Assembly (NCBI GenBank): GCA_001598975.1
Contig: BBXU01002456.1
Coordinates: 124,001-188,000, forward strand
DNA length: 64,000 nucleotides
Source of the DNA: Parachlorella kessleri
Taxonomy: Eukaryota > Chlorophyta > Trebouxiophyceae > Chlorellales > Chlorellaceae
Direction: 5' to 3'
Positions 1 through 10,462 of this stretch are shown one piece after another. Position 1 is the first letter of the stretch. Each line of letters begins with the position of its first letter. The notes beneath the pieces were generated by a model, which made no database searches, was not told the DNA's origin, and was given only the letters and a program-made list of their open reading frames with translations. The position numbers were made by a program, and so were the translations under genes.

Positions 1-314
1 ACACAAGTTGGAGGTTGCAGCCAGAGGAGATCAATACGGCCGCTTAGTTGTATACTTAGCTGACCAGTCGCGTCTAGCTTGAGACCATGGACATTGTTGA
101 AGCATTGGTGGCGCCCTGTGTTGCATGGGCTAGTTGTCTCTGTCGTGCTGCCCAGTCGCTTTGCACCACTGCTGGCCCAGATTTCTGGTTGCACCTTGCT
201 GGCTGAATCATCACCAAGTGTTTGAGTAGATCACTGCTCTTGAACTCATGCAGAATATGCATGGTTCAACAGGTGGTCAAGGGTGGAACGAAAGGAAAGG
301 CATGCATCCCTCGC
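1..314. other. upstream region, no gene recognised
   Basis: No convincing exon is visible on either strand. It probably holds the 5' flank or 5' UTR of the VHL-domain gene. The open frame used for exon 1 of that gene extends upstream to about 222 but has no ATG before 315. Confidence 0.4.
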
Positions 315-1841
315 ATGGCGGGAAATGTCAGCAGAGCACAAAACTTCGTTGAGAGTACCCGCCTGCAACCAGCCTCCGGTTCTGAATCCTCACTTTGCAC
401 AACCTATCACCAAACCAATCAGCCTCTGGTGGGCGGCCTGCTTGTTCAAGGCAAGAGGAAGATGAGCTGGAAGCTTGCGTTTGGGCAACGGAAGCCTGAG
501 GCACCAGCACTTGCAAGCTTACAAGCAGCTCCTAGCAGAACAGTTTGGAGGAAGAGAGCTTACGAGGTGGAGGACTGCGTGCTGCTGGGGCATGAACAGC
601 CTGTGGCCAGGCAGGCAAGTGTGGCTGTTTGACTGAACAAATGGGGCATGACCAGTGGCCCTGAGCAGTGGGCTATGAGCATTGGCCTGACAGGGGGTCC
701 CTGTGCCATGCTGCAGGTTCGCTTGCGCTCCTTCCCAACCAACGAGCCGGCGAGCTTGGTGTTCACTAACAGCACAGATGTGCATGTCAGGGTAATCTGG
801 CTAACTTTTGAGGGTGAAGAGGTGGGTGATCCTGCGTGCTGTGCTCACTGCCCTATCCCCTGCTGCATGCACTTATTGCTCCACAATGTGCCTTGCAGAC
901 AGTATTCTGCACGCCTTTCAGCTCTAGTTGATTGTCGTCTGCTTGGTTGCCCCTGCAGTGCCTATACTCCGCTGTAGCGCCCGGCAGTCGCGTGCGCTAC
1001 CTGACCTATGCTGACTCCCATGTATGGATAGTACGGGAGGTAAACACCGGCCGGCGCATGCAGCTGAATGGCGCGCAAGCAGTGGTGGCCAGTGCAGACG
1101 AAAGCCTGACTGTCGAGATCAGGGATCCGCCCTCCCTACCCTTCCAGGTGGGCTGCACAGAAGCTCAGTGTGCAGTCATTTGCTCCTTGCTCCGGCAAGC
1201 TTGATTGCGTGCAAGATTACCCATGCACCACTTGCATGTAACTGCCCTTCTGTCCTATCGTGATATGCAGGAGAGCACATGTGCAGCATTCCCAGCTGAG
1301 TTTCAACAGCTTGTGCGCACTGTGCTCCTGTGCCACAACCGTTGCAGTGGCGAGCGAGGCAGCAGCGCTGACAGCAGCAATAGCTACTGCTCGGCAGCAT
1401 CTACAACAACCGAAGCAGCTGTCATGGCTACTCACGGGTAGGGATGTCATGTGCCCTCTCCACCGCTAAATGAAGATGGTGTTTCAGGCGGGTGATGACT
1501 TTGCCTCCATAAGGAAGCTCCATAAAGCCATGCACCAGTCAGTATCTCCAATGCTAGAGCTATATTGAAGTTATGGGTGCTGGCGCTGCTGCAGCTGCGG
1601 CAGTTTGTGGCAGTCGGCGCCTGCAGCAGCCTTGAGCAGCCTCCCGAAAGACTTGCTGCTGGCCATCCTCACCAAGGCAGCACCCTACACCCCTCAAGAC
1701 GCGGCCGTGCCACTAGGCCACCCTGACGTGCTGTCTTGCCAGTGGCATGATGCAGCGACCTTCGCACAGCTGGTGGAGGGAACCAAGGTATGCCAGGAGA
1801 ACCACAAAGGAGCCAGCCCAGCAAGCTGCAGGCTTCAGTAA
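315..1841 (+). CDS. VHL beta-domain protein with C-terminal F-box-like helix
   Basis: Proposed exons: 315-614, 717-821, 959-1147, 1271-1437 and 1604-1841 (999 nt, 332 aa). Exons 2-3 encode a von Hippel-Lindau beta domain: LRSFPTNEPASLVFTN, then WLTFEGEE, then LYSAVAPGS, YADSHVW and MQLNGAQAVVAS. They line up in order with human VHL, including counterparts of Asn78, Trp88, Tyr98, His115 and Trp117, with Thr for Ser111. These residues form the hydroxyproline pocket in human VHL. Exon 4 gives FPAEFQQLVRTVLLCHNR; exon 5 gives SLPKDLLLAIL, which resembles the first helix of an F-box, so a substrate-receptor role in a ubiquitin ligase is inferred. The start is uncertain: exon 1 (ATG 315) needs a GC-AG intron at 615-716, while ATG 648 also reads in frame into exon 2. 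The 3' end is also open, because a donor-like GTATGC follows at about 1789. The VHL domain call is firm and the ends are not. Confidence 0.7.
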
Positions 1842-3030
1842 GGCGGTGTGGGGCACAGACAATGAGGACCTCCAATGCATGTGTCTGTGGCTATGCTGGG
1901 CACGCGCTGCATTAGCCTACCACCTCCGGGATCGTTCCGTTCAGCGTGTCCTCAGGCTGGGCATCCAGCGGCTCACTGACTGTACAGCAGTGCGGCTGCC
2001 TGGGACGCCCTTTTGCTTATGCAAGTACTTCCAGGGAAGTCGCATTCATCTCAGCTATGAACCGCATGCTGCCCCAATTATCATACCCACTAGTCTTACA
2101 ACTTCCTTTTCCTCCTCCTATCTCTCCTTGTATGAACCTGCAGCACTGCTATACTGGATTTTCACTAATTATACCTATCGCTCAACCTCTTTCTTAATCT
2201 AGCTTTGTTCACTTGCTTGTATGCACATTCCGATTGGGAGTTTTCACGCCTCTTGTAGCAGCTGTTTCACGCTTAGCATTGGTCCACGAGCATAACAGAA
2301 GTGTGCAGCGGCAAAGTCTGTGTAAGTAGTGCAGCTCGCCTGCAGTGCAAAGCGTTGATACCATTACAGACTAGACGTGGCAGTCGTCCATGCCAGCTCC
2401 TCACTGGAAGGTGGCAACAAGCCTGGACACAAGGTGATGCTGCCCAACCCAGTCCATATGCCCGGTAGGAGCTTTGGCAGGGGACCCCCCTGGCATTCAC
2501 CTGTTGCAGTCTGTTAGCAGCACAGGTCTCACTTTAGTGTGAACCTTACTTCAGTTGACTTCTTCATCAAGAGGGGAGGACTGCCAGCAGGCTTAGTGGC
2601 AGTCCCTGTGTCTCCTCCAGGACAGACGTGGCATAGTGACCGATCCTGGCAATGAAGAAGCTGCAAGGCGAGGTGGTAATACTACGGCCCCTTCCTCTAC
2701 CTAGCCATTACGTGTTGGGACAAGAAACTCAAGTGTATCCTACTGTTTGGTGGGTCTTGAACACCAGCTGAGGTGCAGCAGCAAACAAAGGGACGAAATG
2801 AAATGATGCACTCATGCACTGACAATTCAGAAGGACACGTAGCTGGACGGCCACACCTCACCTACAGCTCATCACCAGCGTGGACGCGGGAGTTGAATGC
2901 AGATATAGACGAAAGCCTAGGCACTGTCGGTACGCCTCCATTTCCGTCCCATTCATCTCTCGACGACATCACCAGGGTGCTGGGAGGCAGTACTGGCGGT
3001 GTGTCGGAGTTGTGTTGACTAGTGTTGATC
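1842..3030. other. intergenic: VHL-gene 3' flank and GH51 promoter/5' UTR
   Basis: Open frames here lack recognisable motifs. A TGTAA at 2321-2325 may be the poly(A) signal of the VHL-domain gene. The segment next to 3031 should contain the promoter and leader of the arabinofuranosidase gene. Nothing else is recognised. Confidence 0.4.
2321..2325 (+). terminator. possible TGTAA poly(A) signal
   Basis: TGTAA is the usual chlorophyte polyadenylation motif. This copy lies about 480 nt after the stop of the VHL-domain gene. The motif is short, so the assignment rests on position only. Confidence 0.3.
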
Positions 3031-6000
3031 ATGAAGTTACTTGTGCTCATCAGTGGCTTGTGTGTGTTCTGTGTTGGTGTCGGGGGCCTAACAGTCCAAC
3101 CGTTGACAGATCAGTTGCCTTGGAATGCCTCCATCAACGTGGACATGTCGCAGCAGCTGCCCATGTCTCAAATTCTGCACGGTATTTTCTTCGAGGAGGT
3201 ACGTGGGCTTCAGATGCAGGGAACAGACGCAAACAGCTTTGCTTGCGCAGCTTGCTTGGCCAGCACTGCCGTCTGTGGCAGCAGCCCTATGGCAATGCTG
3301 ACCACAGGGCGTGGGGGCTGGTGGCCTCCCGCTGCCCAAGCACCCCACGCTTTTATGGAAACTCCTCATCCCTCAACCCAGCTTGCCTAACCTTCCCACC
3401 ACCGCAGATTGGGCATGCTGGGGAGGGCGGCCTCTACGCTGAGATGGTCCAGGACCGCAGCTTTGACGCGCTAGCGGCAGCCACCGGCTTCCATGCCAGC
3501 GAAGCCACCAGGCTACCACTGGACCTGGCCAGACTGGCCAGCTCCCACCGCCATGCCATGGACCCCATCCATGCCGCATGGGAGCCCAGCCAGGCCACCT
3601 ACAGCAGCAAGAAGGACTACCTAAGCGAGCGCGCCTCTCGACGGAACTACAACCCCAGGTGGGTGGGGGAGGTGAGATGGGATGGCGGGCTTAAGCCAGC
3701 AAGTGACTGACCAGCTGCACCACTTTTTGGCTTAGCCATGCATGTCTTGTGTGCTGCAAGGCCCGTCTGCCTAGACTTTCACAGCAGTGACCCCTCTGTT
3801 GCCATGGGGTTTGCCATCCACCACAGCTCTGCATCTTGAAACATCGTCCCCTACCCCTACGATTGCAGTAATGACATCATCATCGCCTGGCAAGCCCTTC
3901 CGGGGACTACTGCTGCTCTGACTAAGGACCGGCCCCTCAACAACGCCAACCCAGTTGCGATGGAGCTGACAACCGGCGACAGTGAGCATTGCTGGGGCAA
4001 ATACTTGGTACCTAGCAGAAACATAGTACCAGCCTTTATTGTCTCCACCACCCCATGCCAGATTGCTGCCTTCTGCTGCACGAAGCATGGTGGTGGGTCC
4101 AGGCGTTAGCCGGCCCAGTCGTTGCAGGCATGGAAGCATGCTTTGCCTTGCTTGCCCTGCGGGTCTGCCTCTGGACTGGGCGAACTTTGTTGGCCATCTA
4201 ACAGAGCGACCGCATGGTGCGCCTCAGAGGCACGGTTTTTTTGCTGACTGTCCCCTGCGTGCATGATGGGCAGGACCAATGTAAGCCTCTGGCACCACCC
4301 AACCCAACCCCTGACAGTGTGTCTGCCGTGTTTTGCGTGTGCAGCCACCGGCGGCATCGTCAACCTCGGGTACTGGGGAGTTTCAGTGGTGGCTGACAAG
4401 TCCTACACCCTGTCCCTCTACGCTCGCACCACCCAGGCAAGTGGGGGCCTTGCGGTGGTGGGAAGCGCTGTCGACCTAGCCTGTTCGCAACCTTCTTGGA
4501 CACATGCAGAGCCCCCACTTCTGTCGTATCTTGGACTATGCTCAGGTGTTCCAGGCTCCAGCTGCACCTGCATATTGATGACAGTACGTGCGCTGTGAGC
4601 TTGATCTGGTAGCGCCGCTGCTGGGTTTGTAAGTGCCAGAGTTGATGACTGATCTTCCCCTCCCAATCCCCACCACCCATGTTGCTAACCTCTGTACGCT
4701 CCCCCTCCCGCTGCGCACTCTGCAGGGCACCTCTCCCAACGTGACTGTCGCCCTGACCAACGCCCAGGGCTCCCAGTATGCTTCAGCCAGGCTGGAGGGC
4801 TTGACACCTGAGTGGCGCAAGTTCACCGCAGAGCTGACCAGCAGCACCACCGACCATGAATCCCGCGTGCAGGTGACTTACCTCTTCCTAATGTTTCTCC
4901 ATCCTCCAGTGTGCCTGCTGTGGCTGTAATGCTTGCTGGGCACACTGCTAATTGACAGGCTTTGAACACCATGCATGTGTTTGTAGCCAGGTCGGGCGGG
5001 CCTTTTGATTCGCTTCCCAGGGAGCACGGACATTTATTTCTGTCAGCATTTCTCCGCCTGCCCTGCCTGCTGTCACTCGGCACGGCAGCCCTATCTTGTA
5101 TGGTGGCTTCCTGCCTCGTGGAGGCACAGGTTACTAATGTCTCCTTCCCCACCCCCGCCCGCCTGCAGATCCTGTTTGACGGCCCAGGCAGCCTTGTCAT
5201 CGACATGGTTTCTCTGTTCCCCACCGAAAACGTCAAGCGGGGGCGGGGCTTCATGAACCCCTGGCCCTTCAGGGAAGACCTCCTGGGGGCGCTCAAGGCG
5301 CTCAAGCCAGGGTGAGTCAGTGGGGAGTAGTCAGTGGGTAGTAGTCAGCTTAGTCATAGCACTGACAGATAACGGATGGCATGACGGTGGACGGCTCACT
5401 GGCTGTGGCCTGCATGTGGTGGTACTTTGCGATGATTGGTACCCAGAGAGTTTCGTCCTGCATGTCACACGGGCCACAGATGCCCTGACATATTACTTGA
5501 CCCATCCAGCTTACTTCCCCTGCCTGCGCTGCGCTGCGGTCCCTTGTTGCTGGTGCAGCTTCCTGCGGTTCCCCGGGGGCTGCTACATCGAGGGTGACTG
5601 GATGCGCAACGCCTTCTACTGGAAGCAGTCCATCGGTGCCATGGAGGCTCGCACCGGCCACCTAAACGGTGGGTTGGACAGGTTGTGGGGGTTCAGGGCA
5701 GGGATTCCCCAAGTCCGCGGCTTGTGGTGCTTCTTTCCTCTCTGCAGTTGGTGCTTGCATTGCTTTTGTGTGTTGTTGTTGCTTCTTACCCAGTGGGGTT
5801 TGTGCGCCTCCTTCCCCTTGCGTCGTGGTTGCCACTCTAATCACCTGTTGCTGCTGCGGTGTCGCCTCCTCTGGTGCTGGTGAGCAAAGGCACTGACCAC
5901 AACTGCAGTGAGCAATCACAGCTACCCATCACTACTTTGTGCGGCATGCCTGCAGGCGTGTGGGGCTACTGGTCAACCGATGGCCTGGGCCTCTTTGAGT

Positions 6001-9000
6001 ACATGCAGCTCGCGGAAGAGCTCAAGACAGAGCCAGTGTGGGTGATCAGCAACGGCGTGGCGCATGCTGACAGTGAGTTGCTGGAGCTCGGGGTACCATG
6101 TATAGCCGCCACCTTGGTACCTGTTGATACCTAACGCAGTTGCCATCTTTTGTGACCCTGGCCCCCGGTATGGACACGGCTGGATGGCCCTTTGCATGCA
6201 CTGGTTGTGCCATGTAAGCAGCGCTCTCGAGTCTTCATGGGTACCCATGCAGCACACTTCACCCGCTTGGCCCTCCCCCAGCCTACCAGGCATTCCTGGC
6301 AGCTATGGTATGCTATGCTGCCTTCTCCTGCCACGGAATGCCACAGGTATCTCATGCCATGTACTGCGTCCCCCACGTGCAGGTGTGCCCGGCAGCGCCA
6401 TCATGCCCATGGTACAAGATGCCCTGGATTCTCTGGAGTTCATCATGGGGCCCCCCGACAGCACCTGGGGCAGCATCAGGGCCTCTATGGGCCGCCCCGA
6501 GCCCTGGACCGTGAACTACATGGCCATCGGCAATGAGGTGGGTGTTGGAGCTTCTGGGCCCACTGTTGGGTAGGCAGCAGTGCTTGTGTTAGTCTCTCGG
6601 GAGGCGTATGAGCCCATCGGCATGGGGCCGGGGAGGCACACTGCGTCATTAGTGGATGTCATGTCACCGTGTGCTGCACGGACTGTCCGCTCTGCCCCTG
6701 CCGTCGTTAACCCAGGCCCCCCTGGCTGTCAAAAATTGCCATCTTGTGTGTGGGTTCCCTGCTTACCTTGTGAATGTGGACGGCCCACAACCTGGCTGGC
6801 GGCTGACCTCCCTGTTACCCTGCCGTCACAAGCTGCCCTCGCTTCGCTTGTGCAGGACTGCGGCAAGCCGTATTACGTAAACAATTACCTGGCATTCTTT
6901 GGTGCTATCTCTGCCAAGTACCCCCACATGCGGCTCATAGCCAACTGCGACATGGGGCAAGATGCACCCACAGGTGACTTGACTGCCTTGGTTGTAGCCG
7001 CCCCGTGTCCAGATGCAAGGTCCGGGGCCGGAGAGGTATGCTTGCGTGCATGCGACAGGGGTGGGCCTCTTGAGCCTTCCGCAGCTGCAAGCATACCTCT
7101 CCGGCCCAGTGCTCCTCCCAGTGCTAGCGCTTAGCTCTGTAAATAAGCGGTAGGCTCTTTAACCAGGGCAGCATCGGCTCTTGCAGCTTTCCTTATACCT
7201 GCCTACTAGGCTGCTGGCATGTGTGATCAAGTAAGTGCTGGGTAAGTTACCTAGTGGGCCGCTGTCCTACCGCGGTTCTGCCCCACTCTCAGCAGTGCTT
7301 TGGCACTCCCGTTGGCCTGCTGCGGACTTGGTTGTCCCCTTGCGATGCACCCTCTGCAGACCTGTGGGACTGGCACATCTACACCCACCCCAACGACATG
7401 TTTGAGAAGCGCAACGAGTTCAACGGCCGCACGCCCGCCAACTCGCACTACATCTTCGCCTCAGAATACGCTGTCACCCAGGGCGGCGGCTGGGGCAACC
7501 TCATCGGTGAGAGGCGTGGCTCTTGCTTTGCCTCTTGCCTGGGGGTAGACCCAGGTCACGTTTTGGTGTCTTGGCTGGCAACTGGCCGGTCTGGTGCGAG
7601 TTCCGAACAGTTGCGAAGTTTCTCACGAAAGCAGATTGATGCTTGTGGGTTTGGGTAACACCCTGCCAGTTTACAAGGGCAATATGAAAGGTGGTGGCCA
7701 TACTGTCCATGATGCTGTGGGGTTGCAGGTGCCGTGTCTGAGGCTGCTTTCATGACGGGCCTGGAGCGCAATGGCGACATTGTTCACATGGCCGCCTACG
7801 CGCCCCTGTTTGTGCACACCAACAACCGGCCCTGGCCCACCAACATGATCGTCATCGACAACCACCAGTGAGTGTTTGTGTTCCGTAATGGGTCGAAGAG
7901 TGTGTGGGTAAGGTGCCATCGAGCACGTGGAGAGGAGTGTTCAGTGTTGCAGGGTCGTGGTGCAGGGCGCAGTTTGTGTGTCCGTGGTCATAGCACATCC
8001 TGGGTTAGTAGGGCCCTTGGTGCGGACTCCTGGCAACAATGCAAGATGACCGTGGTTTTCAGAGCAGATAAGACTGTTGCTTGTTTTGGGCTTGCTTCAA
8101 CCTGCTCCGAAGAGTGCGCTCAGCACCGCTCCCTGCTACCATCCCATCTCACCGGAAGCGCTGCTGCTGCAGGTGGTATGGGATCCCCAGCTATTATGTG
8201 CAGCAGCTGTTCCGGGAGGTGCAAGGTACACACTACCTGGCTACCAGCGTTGCCACCAACCCCAGCACGGAGGTAAGAACCGAACTTTCCGTGCCTACCG
8301 CTCATGCGCTTTTCAATTGTTCTAGGAGAAGGGTGGTGAGCTGCAGAGGCTGCCTGGGCAATGCAGGCAGAGTCCGCACCCCAGGCATACCTAGTTGCTC
8401 GTGCGCTGCATTTCCAGCGTCTGAGACGCGATGCCACGCTCTCGGCTCCGTCCTTTGCACAGCAATCCACACCGCGCTAAGTCACGCTCTTCTTTGATGA
8501 AGGTGTCGTTAGTTGCAAGCTGGTGGCTGGGCACTGGCTGCAGCTGCAAGTCTCTCGGTTGCATGCTTCCAGGTTCATGAGGAGAAGATAGCTGCTTCCG
8601 CCACCTGCCAGAATCCGGCGTGCGACCGTGTGGCCCTCAAGATCATCAACTTCTCTAGCTACAACCAGGTGACCGAGCCGCAGAAAGCGATGCATGCATG
8701 TGGCGCATGTGGCGGTGATAGGTTTCCAGGCCAGAGCTCGGGCGGATTTGGAGGAGGTAGAACTGTGCAGGGCGCGGGTCTGGACTGGCAGCTAGCGTTG
8801 GGGTGGGCATTGTCAGGGGAAAATGATATCTCTCGCATGTTCAGCGGGTGGTAACCTGGACGGGCGGAGCCTCCTGCCCTCGGCCTGTCCCAGAGCAACA
8901 CCTGGTCCAGCCGTGAGCCACCCACACACGCTGCAATGTGTTGCTGGCTTGCAGTTGATCGCGGTGACCCTTGGAGGCAGGGCGGGCGTGAGCGGCAGCG

Positions 9001-9430
9001 GGGCTCTGACGTACATCACTGGGGCACACCCAGAGGATGAAAACACCTTTGACAACCCTACCAAGGCAAGCCAGAGATGACCCTGACACCAAGGGTGCCG
9101 CACTGCTCGCCACTCGGCTATGCCTGATCCGTGACATCACCATGATAACTTTGTGTACAGAGTTTTTGCCAACGCCATGCAACAGCAGTTGTCAGCACCT
9201 GGATGTCTACCACTGGCCCTCAAACACCTGCATGTACCTCCACTCCTTGGTATTGTGATCTTCCATGCTGACGGCGTCTGCTTCGCCTGCTGCAGGTCTT
9301 CCCGGGCAACACCACTGTGGATGGGCTTTCCAACGAGTTCGTCATCCCTGTCCAGCCCTGGTCGGTCAATGCTCTCATGGTCACGCTGTCCACCTCACCA
9401 TCTGCTGAGGCCAGCGTGGCAGAGGCTTGA
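3031..9430 (+). CDS. alpha-L-arabinofuranosidase, glycoside hydrolase family 51
   Basis: Removes terminal alpha-L-arabinofuranosyl residues from wall polysaccharides and arabinosylated glycoproteins; secreted. Exons: 3031-3198, 3408-3658, 3869-3981, 4345-4436, 4726-4872, 5169-5311, 5559-5668, 5956-6072, 6383-6537, 6856-6973, 7360-7506, 7729-7867, 8173-8272, 8573-8668, 8955-9065, 9296-9430 (2142 nt, 713 aa, near the 670-690 usual for plants). The N-terminus MKLLVLISGLCVFC is a signal peptide. ATG 3031 is chosen over the upstream GTG at 3022, which is not a eukaryotic start. A CBM4-like module (TGGIVNLGYWGV) precedes the barrel motifs FLRFPGGCYIEGDW, WGYWSTDGLGLFEYMQLAEE and HIYTHPNDMF. The acid/base is Glu432 (YMAIGNE) and the nucleophile Glu507 (IFASEYAV). 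Introns 4 (from 4437) and 15 (from 9066) are GC-AG. All catalytic motifs are intact. Confidence 0.93.
7025..7107. repeat. perfect 21-bp inverted repeat (hairpin) in GH51 intron 10
   Basis: Positions 7025-7045 and 7087-7107 are exact reverse complements and are separated by a 41-nt loop. The hairpin lies inside the intron between exons 10 and 11 of the GH51 gene and codes for nothing recognisable. In RNA it would form a stable GC-rich stem. Confidence 0.85.
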
Positions 9431-9818
9431 GGGTTACAAAATAGCTCTCTGAGCTGCCTTGAAAGCAGTGCTCCCTCTGTCCCTTAGAAGGCTGCAAGTA
9501 CTGCTGTGCTGGCAGCGCTGACATGACGAACACATGACCAGCCTGCAATATATGGGGATATGGGTGTAGAACAGGAACCTGCCACTTGCATGGATGGACA
9601 TCACCGCTTTTACTTGTTGCCGCAGCTTTTGCTCCCTTCGCGGCATACATGCTACCCACCCTTTGTAGTCGTGGACAGTTTTGATACTGACATTGCTGAG
9701 CCCATGGCTGGCTCGAATGCACCGTTTGCACGCTGTAGCTTGTGGGGGGTTGGAGGGTTGTAGATTGTTAGCTGTAGACCCCTGCCTTGGCATCCGGGCA
9801 TCACAGTTTTCTCCTCTG

Positions 9819-9823
9819 TGTAA
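9819..9823 (+). terminator. possible TGTAA poly(A) signal of GH51 gene
   Basis: TGTAA lies 389 nt after the GH51 stop codon on the coding strand. The assignment is by motif and position only. Confidence 0.35.
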
Positions 9824-9933
9824 TCACCTTTCAGTGTACTTCTGCTGATTCGCAGACAGGTAACCCGTTACCTTGCAGCAGACACCCAAGAATGTGCTCA
9901 ACGGGCAGGGATGCTCACACAGCGCACCATAAC

Positions 9934-9938
9934 TTACA
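9934..9938 (-). terminator. possible TGTAA poly(A) signal of formin gene
   Basis: TGTAA on the - strand, about 525 nt beyond the formin stop codon. The assignment is by motif and position only. Confidence 0.35.
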
Positions 9939-10462
9939 TGCAGCACCATCTGACAATGGTACCAAGTGATGCATGCGTATTGAACACCATGCAGAATGCC
10001 TGACAGAAACTTTGGCAAGCTTTAAGCACACCTTGTACCCAGCCCTGTGCATGCACAGCTACCAAGTTCATGCCAGCACAAGCTGCATCGCCAACAAATG
10101 GAAAGCCCGACATGTATGTCAAGGCAAGCAGCAACTTTCACAATGACAGCAACAAAATTTATGTACAATGCTCCCAACGGTAAAGCAAAGCAACAACCTG
10201 CCGCAGACACCTGCATGTCCCTGCCAGGGCACCCAGAAATGGAGTTTCTGTCCTCCAAATTTGACTAGAGGATCACAAAGAATGAAGGCAGTGGAGAAAC
10301 AGTCATTGGCACCAAGAGCTACCGCTGACACCTGAAAAGGGTTCGATTCTGCAGCTAATTCGGCTCAGTGCTTGCTGCTGCTGGCCTCAGGTGCCTCACA
10401 GTGACGACAGACAGCCCTTCTCATGGAGCCACCAGGTCCTTCAGAGCAACTGGCTGCTGCTG

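Larger units (their letters stand above)
9431..10462. other. convergent intergenic region (3' UTRs of GH51 and formin genes)
   Basis: Two genes converge here. TGTAA occurs on the + strand at 9819-9823 and on the - strand at 9938-9934, suitably placed as poly(A) signals for the GH51 and formin transcripts, leaving about 110 bp between them. No coding exon is recognised. Confidence 0.5.

Noticed and set aside
1642..1674. SLPKDLLLAIL as a VHL-type BC-box for Elongin C
   Set aside because: The BC-box consensus needs Cys (or similar) at the sixth position, where Leu is found; the LPxDLL pattern fits an F-box start better.
3022..3030. GTG codon as start of the arabinofuranosidase
   Set aside because: GTG is not a normal nuclear start in eukaryotes; ATG at 3031 directly begins a good signal peptide.
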